Origin: Megasphaera coli
Lineage (GTDB): Bacteria > Bacillota > Negativicutes > Veillonellales > Megasphaeraceae
DNA: 64,000 nucleotides
Assembly: GCF_900095855.1 (NCBI RefSeq)
Contig: NZ_FMIY01000002.1
Coordinates: 549,322 to 613,321 of the forward strand
Direction: 5' to 3'
Of this stretch, positions 17,769 to 26,353 are shown one piece after another (the first letter of the stretch is position 1; every line of letters begins with the position of its first letter). The position numbers and the translations under genes are program-made. The notes under the pieces were generated by a model. It was not told the DNA's origin, did not search any database, and was given only the letters and a program-made list of their open reading frames with translations.

Positions 17769-18019
17769 TGAATATACAAGATCTGATTGGCATGCCTTTG
17801 TGGTATGCCAAATCTTTGTTAGAGAAAGAAAATATTCCCTACACCCTGGCCTATACGGAATCGAAGAGCCGCTTTTTTAAATGCGATCCCGACGCACTCT
17901 ATGTGCTGCGCGTACGCAATGAAGATAACGGCCTCTCTTTGCTTGTCAATAAAAGCATGGTTATGAATGAGTCCGTACGTGCCGCTATGGATGGGGAGGA
18001 GAGTACGGATGCTGAATAA
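17768..18019 (+). CDS. Small conserved-looking protein with a PASTA-like half
   Basis: An 83-residue protein with no signal peptide or membrane helix. Residues 1-28 (IQDLIGMPLWYAKSLLEKE and onward) resemble the first strand-helix unit of a PASTA domain, as in PDVTGKQVEIARSILTKKN of this window's own PrkC. The rest has no recognised motif; the last 15 residues are acidic. Start and stop overlap frr (1 base) and uppS (11 bases), so translational coupling is likely and the reading frame is under selection. No named function is known to me. Confidence 0.7.
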   Translation: MNIQDLIGMPLWYAKSLLEKENIPYTLAYTESKSRFFKCDPDALYVLRVRNEDNGLSLLVNKSMVMNESVRAAMDGEESTDAE

Positions 18020-18782
18020 ATTATTTGCCACACAAAAGCGCGATACCGACGCCAAGAGTGCGAAACTTTCACTTGACCCCGATAACATTCCGCACCATGT
18101 TGCCATTATTATGGACGGTAACGGCCGCTGGGCAAAGCGCCGCGACTTACCGCGCAGTGCAGGCCATAAAGCGGGGGCGGATACGTTGAAGAAAATTGTC
18201 GCCGCCGCCGGGGAAATAGGTGTAAAGGTCTTGACGGTCTACGCTTTTTCAACGGAAAACTGGAAACGTCCGGACGAAGAGGTATCGTATATTATGAATC
18301 TCATGTATACGTATTTGGAAAAAAACTTCCTTGATCTGAAAAAAAATAACGTGTGCTTGCACTTTATCGGTGACCGCTCGCGATTATCCGATAAATTGCA
18401 GCGTGTCTTCAAGAAAGCCGAAGAAGATATGGCCGGCAATACGGGCCTTGTTTTAAACGTCGCCGTAAACTACGGCGGCCGCATGGAAATTACGCAGGCC
18501 GTGCAGAATATTGCCCGTGAAGCGGCAGCAGGGAAAATAGCCGTCGAAGACATTACGGAAGACCTCGTGGGCTCGTATTTATACACGGCGCCGGAAAATG
18601 ATGTGGATCTGCTCATTCGCCCCGGCGCGGATACGCGCATCAGCAATTATTTGTTATGGCAGGCGGCATATGCGGAATTTTGGTTTACGCCTCTTTGCTG
18701 GCCCGATTTCACGAAGGAAACGCTGATCGAAGCAATCACTTCCTTTCAGGCCAGAGAACGCCGATTCGGCGGTTTGAAATAA
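18009..18782 (+). CDS. uppS: Isoprenyl transferase (undecaprenyl diphosphate synthase)
   Basis: Cis-prenyltransferase that makes the C55 lipid carrier for peptidoglycan and glycan export. 257 residues from ATG 18009, chosen because GGGGAGGAG (17993-18001) lies 7 bases upstream. Motifs: HVAIIMDGNGRWAKRR (substrate Asp and phosphate loop, about 32-47), GHKAGADTLKKIV, YAFSTENWKRP, and near the C-terminus LLIRPGADTRISNYLLWQ and AYAEFWFTPLCWPDF. It is followed by cdsA 11 bases downstream. Confidence 0.97.
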   Translation: MLNKLFATQKRDTDAKSAKLSLDPDNIPHHVAIIMDGNGRWAKRRDLPRSAGHKAGADTLKKIVAAAGEIGVKVLTVYAFSTENWKRPDEEVSYIMNLMYTYLEKNFLDLKKNNVCLHFIGDRSRLSDKLQRVFKKAEEDMAGNTGLVLNVAVNYGGRMEITQAVQNIAREAAAGKIAVEDITEDLVGSYLYTAPENDVDLLIRPGADTRISNYLLWQAAYAEFWFTPLCWPDFTKETLIEAITSFQARERRFGGLK

Positions 18783-18793
18783 AGGAGTTAAAG

Positions 18794-19621
18794 ATGGTGG
18801 CAACACGGATTATAACGGGAATTATCGGCGGCGGCCTGGCGATTTTCATCATTTATGAAGGAGGCTGGATATTCTTTACCATGATCGCCTTGTTACTGCT
18901 TGGCGGCTGGTTTGAATATGGCCGCCTCATAGGCAGAAAAGGTGAGAAAATGCCTTTTTTGCCGTTGGCGGCATGGCTTGTCGTCAGTTTGACCGCCCTT
19001 GCCTTTGACAGCTATAAGCTGCTTACGGTCTTGGCGGTTCTTTTGCCGCTCGGCCTCTTCCTGCGTACTGTCTTTCAGTACGGTAAAGTGTCGCCGGGAA
19101 ACTCGGCCTACGCCCTGTATGGCACGGTCTACATCTGTGCCGGTTTCTGGTCGCTTTTGGTCTTACGCAGCGGCATGATCGGTTCGTACTTCCGAGATGA
19201 TTTTGCTTCCGTTATATTGGATCCGGGACGGTTCTTCGTCTTTCTCCTTGTTTTTTCCACTTGGGCCAGCGATACGTTCGCCTTTTTTGCAGGCCGAGCC
19301 TTCGGCAAGACTAAGCTTTGTCCTGCCGTCAGCCCCGGAAAAACTGTAGAAGGTGCCCTGGGAGGCTTTATAGGAACCATCGTCGTGGCCCTCATCTTTT
19401 CGGCAGCCTTTCAATTTTCCCTGCTTCACGGCTTCGCCATCGGTTTTCTTACGGCCTTGGCTGCACCCTTGGGTGATTTAACGGAGTCCGCTTTAAAACG
19501 GGTGTGCGGCGTAAAGGATTCGGGGGCACTCATTCCCGGTCACGGCGGTATTTTGGACCGCTTCGACAGCCTTCTCGTTGCGGCTCCCGTCGTCTATGCA
19601 TATTTAACGGTTGTCGCGTAA
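18794..19621 (+). CDS. cdsA: Phosphatidate cytidylyltransferase
   Basis: Integral membrane enzyme making CDP-diacylglycerol for phospholipid synthesis. 275 residues with about eight membrane helices. The family signature is near the C-terminus: SALKRVCGVKDSG-ALIPGHGGILDRFDS (about 227-254). AAAGGAG supports ATG 18794; a GTG three bases later is also possible. In many genomes dxr comes next, but here rseP follows at once. Confidence 0.96.
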   Translation: MVATRIITGIIGGGLAIFIIYEGGWIFFTMIALLLLGGWFEYGRLIGRKGEKMPFLPLAAWLVVSLTALAFDSYKLLTVLAVLLPLGLFLRTVFQYGKVSPGNSAYALYGTVYICAGFWSLLVLRSGMIGSYFRDDFASVILDPGRFFVFLLVFSTWASDTFAFFAGRAFGKTKLCPAVSPGKTVEGALGGFIGTIVVALIFSAAFQFSLLHGFAIGFLTALAAPLGDLTESALKRVCGVKDSGALIPGHGGILDRFDSLLVAAPVVYAYLTVVA

Positions 19622-19637
19622 GTCCCGTTCGGAAAGG

Positions 19638-20669
19638 ATGTATATTTTGGGTATTACCGTTTTAGCTACTATCTTTGTCTTCAGTCTCGTCGTCTTCGTA
19701 CACGAGTTGGGACATTTTGTAACGGCAAAATTGACAGGCATGCAGGTCGACGAATTTGCCATCGGTTTCGGTCCGAAGCTTTGCAGCTGCCGCTACGGCA
19801 AGACCGTCTACTCGCTGCGCCTCATTCCTTTGGGCGGGTTCAATAAAATCGCCGGCATGACGGAAGAGGAAGAACTGACGGAGCGGTCTTTTTTGAATAA
19901 ACCCGTCCTTTCCCGCCTTATCGTCATCAGTGCCGGTGCCATTATGAACTTCGTTCTGGCTTTTATCTTATTATGGGGTATTATCTTTGCGAACGGCATC
20001 AGCCACGTGTCTTCGGAACCCGTCGTCGGCTCGGTTATCGCCGATTCGGCGGCTGCCGAGTCGGGACTGCGTCAGGGCGACCGTCTTACATCCATCGGCG
20101 GTACGACAATTACGGCGTGGAACGACATTTCCGCAGCCGTAGAAAAACACAGTCAGGAAGTGGTGACCGTTACGTTCATTCGTGACGGCGCGCCGCAGTC
20201 GCTCTCCGTGATTCCCAAGACGGACAGTCGGACCGGCCGTGTTCTGCTCGGTGTAACGCCCGTCATTACGACGGAAGAGCAGAGCTTTTTCTCCGCCGCA
20301 GGCTATGCGGTTCAACGTACGGCAGAATTGGGAAGCATGATGCTCGGCGGTCTTTACCACATGCTGACGGGAACGGAAAAAGCGGAACTGGCCGGACCTA
20401 TCGGGGTAGCCCAACTGGCAGGGCAGGCGGCATCCGTAGGCTTTACCAACTTACTCACGTTTACGGCTTTTCTCAGCCTCAACCTGGGTATTTTGAACTT
20501 ATTGCCCATCCCTATGCTGGACGGCGGCTATATCATTCTCATCCTTTTGGAAGGAATTATGCGCCGCCGGCTGCCGCAAAAAGCACTATATTATATTCAG
20601 ATGACAGGTGTCATCATATTGGGCGGCATGTTTATTTTCGCCCTGATGCAGGACATTAGCCGCTTTTAA
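19638..20669 (+). CDS. rseP: RIP site-2 metalloprotease
   Basis: Intramembrane zinc protease that cuts transmembrane regulators and remnant signal peptides. The zinc motif is HELGH in VVFVHELGHFVTAKL (about residue 20), a PDZ domain spans about 115-195, and the second metal motif is NLLPIPMLDGG near the C-terminus. Two starts fit: ATG 19638 directly after GGAAAGG, which is too close, or TTG 19647 with AAAGG nine bases upstream; the choice changes only three residues. It lies 16 bases after cdsA, ahead of ispG. Confidence 0.95.
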   Translation: MYILGITVLATIFVFSLVVFVHELGHFVTAKLTGMQVDEFAIGFGPKLCSCRYGKTVYSLRLIPLGGFNKIAGMTEEEELTERSFLNKPVLSRLIVISAGAIMNFVLAFILLWGIIFANGISHVSSEPVVGSVIADSAAAESGLRQGDRLTSIGGTTITAWNDISAAVEKHSQEVVTVTFIRDGAPQSLSVIPKTDSRTGRVLLGVTPVITTEEQSFFSAAGYAVQRTAELGSMMLGGLYHMLTGTEKAELAGPIGVAQLAGQAASVGFTNLLTFTAFLSLNLGILNLLPIPMLDGGYIILILLEGIMRRRLPQKALYYIQMTGVIILGGMFIFALMQDISRF

Positions 20670-20682
20670 GAAGGTAAATTCT

Positions 20683-21747
20683 ATGAGAAGAATATCTCGT
20701 GCCGTAACCGTACGCAATCTGACTGTCGGCGGTGATGCGCCCGTGTCGGTGCAGACCATGTCGACCGTAAACCCGTCGGCAACTGCTGAAGCCATTGCGG
20801 ATGTTAAGCGCCTGGTCGGATACGGAGCGGAAATTATCCGTTTTGCCGTGCCCGATATGGCTGCCGCCAAGGGATTGGAACGGGTGGTACGCGCTTCGTC
20901 CGTACCTCTTGTAGCGGACATACATTTCGACTATAAACTGGCACTTCAAGCCGTAGCCGGCGGCATTGACGCCTTGCGCATCAATCCGGGCAATATAGGC
21001 TCGGATGAAAAGGTGGCGTCAGTCGTTGATGCTGTAAAGAAAAAGAATATCCCCATCCGTATCGGTATCAATTCGGGCTCCCTGCCGGCAGACATACTGG
21101 ACACCCATAACGGCCATCCTACGGCGGAGGGAATGGTGGAAGGCGCGCTGCGGCATATTCGCATTTGTGAGCGGTTAGACTATAAAAATCTCGTTATTTC
21201 CTTAAAAGCGTCTCACGTACCGCTCATGATTGAAGCCTATTCGCTCCTTGCAACGAAGGTCGATTATCCTTTTCACTTGGGCGTAACGGAGGCGGGGCTT
21301 CTGCGGGAAGGGACTATAAAATCGGCCATCGGCATCGGCACACTCCTGCATCAGGGAATAGGCGATACAATTCGCGTCTCCCTGACGGACGATCCGGCGG
21401 AAGAAATAAAGACGGGACGCCTAATTCTCTCATCTCTGGGCCTGCGGCATTTCGGACCGACTTTAATTTCCTGTCCGACCTGCGGCCGTACGCAGGTGGA
21501 ACTCATTAAACTCGCCAAAGAAGTGGAAGCCGCCCTGGAAGGTATTGAAGAACCGCTGAAAATTGCCGTCATGGGCTGTGCCGTGAACGGCCCGGGTGAA
21601 GCGAGAGAAGCAGACTTCGGCATTGCCGGAGGCAACGGCAAGGGTCTTATCTTTTCACACGGAAACATCTTGCGTACGGTGCCGGAAGCAAAACTTGTAA
21701 CAGGGCTTTTGGAAGAAATACACACATATTTGGAAAATAAACACTAA
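20683..21747 (+). CDS. ispG: 4-hydroxy-3-methylbut-2-enyl diphosphate synthase
   Basis: Iron-sulfur enzyme of the methylerythritol phosphate isoprenoid route. 354 residues, normal for the compact bacterial form. TIM-barrel start (VRNLTVGGDAPVSVQTM), then the cluster-binding SCPTCGRTQVEL (about 265) and MGCAVNGPGEA (about 298-308), both hallmark IspG motifs. AAGAAGG precedes the ATG. The upstream enzyme gene dxr is not in this cluster although uppS and ispG are. Confidence 0.97.
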   Translation: MRRISRAVTVRNLTVGGDAPVSVQTMSTVNPSATAEAIADVKRLVGYGAEIIRFAVPDMAAAKGLERVVRASSVPLVADIHFDYKLALQAVAGGIDALRINPGNIGSDEKVASVVDAVKKKNIPIRIGINSGSLPADILDTHNGHPTAEGMVEGALRHIRICERLDYKNLVISLKASHVPLMIEAYSLLATKVDYPFHLGVTEAGLLREGTIKSAIGIGTLLHQGIGDTIRVSLTDDPAEEIKTGRLILSSLGLRHFGPTLISCPTCGRTQVELIKLAKEVEAALEGIEEPLKIAVMGCAVNGPGEAREADFGIAGGNGKGLIFSHGNILRTVPEAKLVTGLLEEIHTYLENKH

Positions 21748-21776
21748 GGCATGTACAGGCGTACGTGCCTTTTTTA
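21747..21776 (+). terminator. Intrinsic terminator after ispG
   Basis: AGGCATGTAC (21747-21756) pairs with GTACGTGCCT (21761-21770) with one G-U pair, followed by a run of T. It overlaps the ispG stop codon. Confidence 0.85.
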
Positions 21777-21858
21777 TGTACTTTTAATAATTTTTTCCGC
21801 CTATTCTCATTACGTCTTGCCATACTGAGGCTATGGGGGAAAGACGGGAGGAATAAAT

Positions 21859-23127
21859 ATGGTCGAAGAAACAAAAAATTATGACTGGCAAGGCGTAATC
21901 GCAAAATATAACGGTGCCGAAAGAATTCCGGAAGAACCGGGAAAGAAGGCGGCTTATGCCTTAGGCAGAGCCTATTTCCAAGGACTGCGTGCAGATGAAG
22001 ACAAAGTGAAATGGTGGCATTTAGCGAAAGATCTGTTTTTACGACTTGCAGCCGAAGAGAAATCGCCCTATGTCTGCGGCAAGCTGGCAACACTCTACGG
22101 GCTTGCCTATAATGAGCGGCCTTTCATTGAAGGTCTTGATAAAAAAGACGCGCTCGCCGAGGCCCTGGCCTATTACGAAGATGTATATGCCATGGGCGCC
22201 GAAGAGTACGATTTGTATCAATATGCGTCCCTATTATATAAGAGCTCATCAGCTTACGGGGCTCTGACGGACGTAAAAGAGCGCAGACGGCTGCGCGAAA
22301 AAGCCTATTTTCTCTATAAAGAGATAGTAGAGGGACACGAGGCAGGAGAGTTTGCAAAGAAAAGCGATCGGGCCTATATTCGATCGGCTTACGGTCTGTG
22401 CCGCTGCGGCCTTGACTTATACGGCAGTCAATCGACGTTTCAAAAAGAATGTACACTTTTATGCGGCAAGACTGTCGTTTCACCGCTTATGAAAGAACAA
22501 AAGCGGGACATATTCAAAACCTTGTGTCATGCCGTAGAGGCCGTGCGGCGCTACGAAGATTTGCCTTGCCGCATGGAGTCGCCTTGCGCATTACGGGAAC
22601 AGACATACAGTTACGAGGCGCCGTGGGATATTTATTATATTTTGGGCCGAATTTTTGAATTTGCCGTGCTCTATGACTTGTTGCCCGACCGGCAGGAAGG
22701 CATAACCTCCTGCATTAAGTATTATACGTATGTATGCGAAATCGACAGAGACAGAAGAACCGCCCGTCTGCCGGTCAGCGGGTTTACACATATGTATAAG
22801 GCTTTATTGGAGTTTTATTTGTTTATAGGTGACGAAGAAAATGTGAAAAAATGTTTAGTGCAATACAAAGACTATATTGAGCCCCACAGGAGAGCCTTGA
22901 CAAAGCTGCGGTTACATCTGCGTCACGGAAAGTATGAAGAAGTCCTCATGGAATTGGATGATGTGAACAGTTCCTTAACGGGTCTATCACCGCAAAAGAA
23001 AAAAGTGCTGCGCCAACTGACACAAGCTCTGTATACACAAAATGCCGCTCCCCTGGCAACACAATATAAGCCTTATGATATGAAACTTTACGCCTTGGCG
23101 GCACAAAAAAAACTGCAACCTTCATAA
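21859..23127 (+). CDS. Unrecognised helical-repeat protein
   Basis: A 422-residue soluble protein with no signal peptide. It looks almost entirely alpha-helical, with repeated spacing of small and aromatic residues (YALGRAYFQGL, LATLYGLAYNE, YQYASLLYKSS, IRSAYGLCRCGLDLYG), suggesting tetratricopeptide- or Sel1-like helical pairs. Cysteines are frequent for its size but show no metal pattern. GGGAGG precedes the ATG. It sits between the ispG terminator and the convergent azgA gene, with no helpful partner. I cannot assign a function; protein-protein scaffolding is the cautious guess. Confidence 0.6.
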   Translation: MVEETKNYDWQGVIAKYNGAERIPEEPGKKAAYALGRAYFQGLRADEDKVKWWHLAKDLFLRLAAEEKSPYVCGKLATLYGLAYNERPFIEGLDKKDALAEALAYYEDVYAMGAEEYDLYQYASLLYKSSSAYGALTDVKERRRLREKAYFLYKEIVEGHEAGEFAKKSDRAYIRSAYGLCRCGLDLYGSQSTFQKECTLLCGKTVVSPLMKEQKRDIFKTLCHAVEAVRRYEDLPCRMESPCALREQTYSYEAPWDIYYILGRIFEFAVLYDLLPDRQEGITSCIKYYTYVCEIDRDRRTARLPVSGFTHMYKALLEFYLFIGDEENVKKCLVQYKDYIEPHRRALTKLRLHLRHGKYEEVLMELDDVNSSLTGLSPQKKKVLRQLTQALYTQNAAPLATQYKPYDMKLYALAAQKKLQPS

Positions 23128-23138
23128 AAAGGCTGCAG
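23105..23138 (-). terminator. Terminator of purC-azgA
   Basis: On the - strand CTGCAGCCTT pairs with AAGGTTGCAG (one mismatch), followed by eight T. The hairpin overlaps the last codons of the convergent + strand gene. Confidence 0.75.
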
Positions 23139-23155
23139 CTCCGTAAGGCAACGTA

Positions 23156-24550
23156 TTAAATAAAAATATATTTACAAATGAAAAGAACGGCCAATACATA
23201 CATGAGAATACTGATTTTTTCCCGTTTTCCCGTCAGGAAATTGACGAGCACATAGGAAATGACGCCGAAGGAAATGCCTTCCGATACACTGTAGCAGAAA
23301 GGCATGGCAATAATCGTCAAGTAGGCAGGAATCGACTCGGTCAAATCGTTAAATTCAATACCCGTAATGGCACCGAGCATAAGAAAGCCCACAATAATAA
23401 GAGCCGGAGCCGTCGCGAAAGCGGGAATGGCCAGGAATACGGGTGATAAGAAGAGAGCCAGCAGAAAGAAGAATGCAACAAACATGGCCGTCAGACCGGT
23501 TTTGCCGCCTTCACTCACGCCGGTCGCGCTTTCGACGAAGGTCGTGACCGTACTCGTGCCCAACACGGCACCGGCAGTCGTCGCAACGGCGTCCGCCATT
23601 AAGGCGCCTTTTATGCGGGGAAGCTTGCCGTCCGCGTCAAGCATATTCGCCTTGGACGATACACCTATCAAGGTCCCGAGGGTATCGAAAATATCGACAA
23701 AGAGAAAAGCGAACATGACGACGAAGAAATCAAGAGTAAGCATGTTCGTAAAATCTATTTTGCCGAATATAGGCGCCATGGATGCGGGCATAAAAGCGGC
23801 CGCACCGGCGGAGAAGTCGGGGATTACGCTGAACATGTGCTGTGCCGGATCAGGCACATAGAGTCCCGTAAGTTCGCAAATGACGCCGAGAATCCACGTA
23901 AAAAGAATCCCCCAAAGGATATTGCCGCGCACCTTGCGTTCCATGAGCACCGCTGTAAACAGGACGCCTATGAGTGACAGGACGACTGTAATGCCGACAG
24001 TATGAAACGTTCCGGAAGCAATGGAAGCTTTAAAGGAAAAGAGGGAAATTTTCGTTGCCGGGTTGCCGACGACGACTTGCGCGTTAAATAAACCGATAAG
24101 TGCGATAAATAGGCCGATACCGGCAGAAACGGCTTTTTTCAGGGTCATCGGTATGGCATTGAAAATAGCTTCACGAATATTGGTCAATGACAGGACAATA
24201 AAAATAATACCTTCCACAAATACGGCGGACAGTGCCATTTCCCAGGAATACCCCATTTGCAGTACAACCGTATAGGCAAAAAATGCATTCAAGCCCATGC
24301 CCGGTGCCAACGCGAAGGGATAGTTCGCGAAGACAGCCATAAAAACGGTTCCCAGGCAGGAAGCCAGGACCGTTGCCGTTAAGACGGCACCCTTATCCAT
24401 TCCCGTAGCACTTAAAATCGTGGGATTGACAGCCAAAATATAGGCCATTGTCATGAAAGTGGTAATACCGGCAAGAAATTCGGTCTTTACAGTAGTGCCG
24501 TTTTCACGCAAATGAAACATTCGCTCAATGAAACTGTTTTCTTCACTCAT
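23156..24550 (-). CDS. NCS2-family purine permease, AzgA/PbuG type
   Basis: A 464-residue polytopic permease for adenine, guanine or hypoxanthine uptake by proton symport. The AzgA-type start is clear: GTTVKTEFLAGITTFMTMAY (about 19-38), then PGMGLNAFFAYTVV and VDIFDTLGTLIGVSSKANML, and GTSTVTTFVESATGVSEGG. The ATG at 24550 has AAGGAG upstream; a longer frame from 24586 lacks one. It follows purC by about 40 bases, so one transcript couples purine synthesis with purine salvage. No purine riboswitch is visible upstream of either gene. Confidence 0.9.
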   Translation of the reverse strand: MSEENSFIERMFHLRENGTTVKTEFLAGITTFMTMAYILAVNPTILSATGMDKGAVLTATVLASCLGTVFMAVFANYPFALAPGMGLNAFFAYTVVLQMGYSWEMALSAVFVEGIIFIVLSLTNIREAIFNAIPMTLKKAVSAGIGLFIALIGLFNAQVVVGNPATKISLFSFKASIASGTFHTVGITVVLSLIGVLFTAVLMERKVRGNILWGILFTWILGVICELTGLYVPDPAQHMFSVIPDFSAGAAAFMPASMAPIFGKIDFTNMLTLDFFVVMFAFLFVDIFDTLGTLIGVSSKANMLDADGKLPRIKGALMADAVATTAGAVLGTSTVTTFVESATGVSEGGKTGLTAMFVAFFFLLALFLSPVFLAIPAFATAPALIIVGFLMLGAITGIEFNDLTESIPAYLTIIAMPFCYSVSEGISFGVISYVLVNFLTGKREKISILMYVLAVLFICKYIFI

Positions 24551-24591
24551 AGTACACGCTCCTTTAGTAAAATACAGCCGTTGCAAAAATA

Positions 24592-25464
24592 TTATTCAGC
24601 CTTTTCGCCCGTAAGCAGTGTATAAGCCTCTTCATACTTGGCAACGGTCTTTTGAATAACATCCTCAGGCAGCAGGTAATCGCTGTCGGGATTGGCTTTT
24701 AACCAGTCGCGAACAAACTGTTTATCATAGGAAGGCTGAGACTGTCCGGGCTTATATCCTTCAAGGGGCCAAAAACGGGAGCTGTCGGGTGTAAGCATTT
24801 CGTCACCTAAAATAATATTACCGCCTTCATCAAGACCGAATTCAAACTTTGTATCGGCAATGATAATACCGCGGGAAAGGGCATAATCGGCACATTTCTT
24901 GTAAAGAGCCAACGTATAATCGCGAATTTTTTCAGCATATTCCCGGCCTTTACGGGGAAACAGCTTTTCCAGACAGGAGACGCTTTCTTCAAAGGATACA
25001 TTTTCATCATGTTTTCCCGGTTCGGCTTTGGTACTGGGCGTAAAAATCGGTTCAGGCAATTTTTCCGATTCCTGCAAACCTGCAGGCAGGGAAATACCGC
25101 AGACCGTACCGTTTTTTTTATAGCTTTCCCAGCCGCTGCCCGTAATATAACCGCGAACGATGCATTCCAAAGGAAGCATAGTGAGCTTGCGGCATTTCAT
25201 ACTGTTGCCGATAAAGCCTTCCTGCCGAAAAAACTCGGGCATGTCTTCGGCTTCGACAGAAAGCATGTGGTTGGGCAGGATGTCTTTTGTGAAATCGAAC
25301 CAGAATTTCGACATTTTCGTCAAAATAGCGCCCTTGTTCGTAATGCGGTTCTTCAAGATATGATCGAAGGCGGAAATACGGTCTGTTGCAACCATAATAA
25401 TGCTGTCACCTGCATCATAGACTTCGCGTACCTTTCCGGACTTATACGGTTTGTATTCCTTCAT
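24592..25464 (-). CDS. purC: SAICAR synthetase
   Basis: Phosphoribosylaminoimidazole-succinocarboxamide synthase of purine synthesis. 290 residues, nearer the longer (fungal-like, SAICAR type II) length than the 236 residues of E. coli. Motifs: KSGKVREVYDAGDS (about 8-21), ATDRISAFDHIL (about 26-37), LECIVRGYITGSGW (about 98-111), and ADTKFEFGLDEGGNIILGDE (about 203-222). GGGAGG precedes the ATG. It is separated from other pur genes and is paired with a purine permease. Confidence 0.96.
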   Translation of the reverse strand: MKEYKPYKSGKVREVYDAGDSIIMVATDRISAFDHILKNRITNKGAILTKMSKFWFDFTKDILPNHMLSVEAEDMPEFFRQEGFIGNSMKCRKLTMLPLECIVRGYITGSGWESYKKNGTVCGISLPAGLQESEKLPEPIFTPSTKAEPGKHDENVSFEESVSCLEKLFPRKGREYAEKIRDYTLALYKKCADYALSRGIIIADTKFEFGLDEGGNIILGDEMLTPDSSRFWPLEGYKPGQSQPSYDKQFVRDWLKANPDSDYLLPEDVIQKTVAKYEEAYTLLTGEKAE

Positions 25465-25508
25465 GAATCGGCCTCCCTATAAAATAAATGGATTTTTAAT
25501 ACCTTACC

Positions 25509-25514
25509 ATAATA
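25509..25514 (-). promoter_or_regulatory. Extended -10 promoter of purC-azgA
   Basis: On the - strand TGG-TATTAT lies about 45 bases before the purC start. No strong -35 is present at normal spacing, in keeping with an extended -10 promoter. Confidence 0.55.
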
Positions 25515-25537
25515 CCATGATTACGTGCGGCCGTCGA

Positions 25538-25579
25538 CAAAAAACGGGATAATACCCGATATTGTGAGTATATCCCGTT
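25538..25579 (-). terminator. Terminator after lexA
   Basis: On the - strand AACGGGATA pairs with TATCCCGTT over a long loop, followed by six T. An alternative inner pairing (CGGGTA/TATCCC) also exists. Confidence 0.75.
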
Positions 25580-25597
25580 ATATTTTCATATATTATG

Positions 25598-26215
25598 TTA
25601 ATAGGTTCTGAAAACGCCGATGACGACACCTAAAATCCGGCAATCGCGAATAATGATAGGTTCGTAATCGTCATTTTCCGGCTGCAGGCGAATATGATCC
25701 TTTTCGCGGTAAAAGCGTTTTACCGTTGCTTCATCTTCTATGAGGGCGACGACGATTTGGCCGTTTCGCGCAATATCCTGAGGGCGCACAATAAGAAGGT
25801 CATGTTCCAGTATACCTGCGTCTTTCATACTGTCACCGCGGACGGTGAGCATAAAGCAGTCATCATCGCCGACAAATTCCGCCGCAAAGGGGAAGACATC
25901 TTCGACATATTCATCCGCCAAAATTGGGGCACCTGCGCGAACCTCGCCGATGAGGGGAAGGGGAACAAGTTTTTTTGAACGCCACGTGCCTTCGTCGAGA
26001 AGCTCGATTTTTCTGTTTTTGGCCGGGTCGCGGCGAATAAAACCGCGTTCTTCCAGATCACGCAAATACTTGTGTACCGTAGATGTCGAGCTGAGACCGA
26101 CTTCCGTACATATTTCGCGAACTGACGGCGGACAACCGCACGTGTGTATACATTCACGCAGATATTCCAATACTTGCCGTTGCCGTGTATTGAGCGTCTT
26201 TTCCGAGTTCATCAT
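25598..26215 (-). CDS. lexA: LexA repressor, SOS regulator
   Basis: A 205-residue repressor of DNA-damage genes that cleaves itself when RecA is activated. The winged-helix DNA-binding half is at 8-72 (LNTRQRQVLEYLRE, SVREICTEVGLSSTSTVHKYL). The cleavage site Ala94-Gly95 lies in VRAGAP. The catalytic pair is Ser129 (VRGDSMKDAGI) and Lys166 (EDEATVKRFY). Two ATG codons at 26215 and 26212; either is possible. It faces the LysM division inhibitor across three LexA boxes and one box overlaps its own -35, so it is autoregulated. Confidence 0.97.
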   Translation of the reverse strand: MMNSEKTLNTRQRQVLEYLRECIHTCGCPPSVREICTEVGLSSTSTVHKYLRDLEERGFIRRDPAKNRKIELLDEGTWRSKKLVPLPLIGEVRAGAPILADEYVEDVFPFAAEFVGDDDCFMLTVRGDSMKDAGILEHDLLIVRPQDIARNGQIVVALIEDEATVKRFYREKDHIRLQPENDDYEPIIIRDCRILGVVIGVFRTY

Positions 26216-26249
26216 TATTATAGTTCACTCCAAGTCTTATGATGATTTT

Positions 26250-26278
26250 ATTATAAACAATAGCCTATTAAAAAGCAA
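26250..26278 (-). promoter_or_regulatory. lexA promoter
   Basis: On the - strand TTGCTT (26273-26278), 17 bases, TATAAT (26250-26255). The -35 overlaps LexA box 1. Confidence 0.8.
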
Positions 26279-26289
26279 ACATTTGTTTC
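26276..26289. promoter_or_regulatory. LexA box 1
   Basis: CAAAC-ATTT-GTTTC fits the Firmicute LexA pattern CGAAC-N4-GTTCG as an imperfect dyad. It overlaps the lexA -35. Confidence 0.75.
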
Positions 26290-26297
26290 CTTATTCC

Positions 26298-26326
26298 TTG
26301 ACAAAACAAATGTTCGGCGATATAAT
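26298..26326 (+). promoter_or_regulatory. Consensus promoter of the yneA-like gene
   Basis: TTGACA (26298-26303), 17 bases, TATAAT (26321-26326): a perfect consensus promoter whose spacer is filled by LexA box 2, giving a strong promoter that is off unless SOS is induced. Confidence 0.92.
26303..26316. promoter_or_regulatory. LexA box 2
   Basis: AAAAC-AAAT-GTTCG, with a perfect right half-site, lies inside the promoter spacer of the divergent division-inhibitor gene. Confidence 0.78.
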
Positions 26327-26353
26327 AAAAACGTCAGGAGAACGAACGTTCGC

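Noticed and set aside
24551-24591. Purine riboswitch before azgA
   Set aside because: The gap is only about 40 bases and has no aptamer motif.
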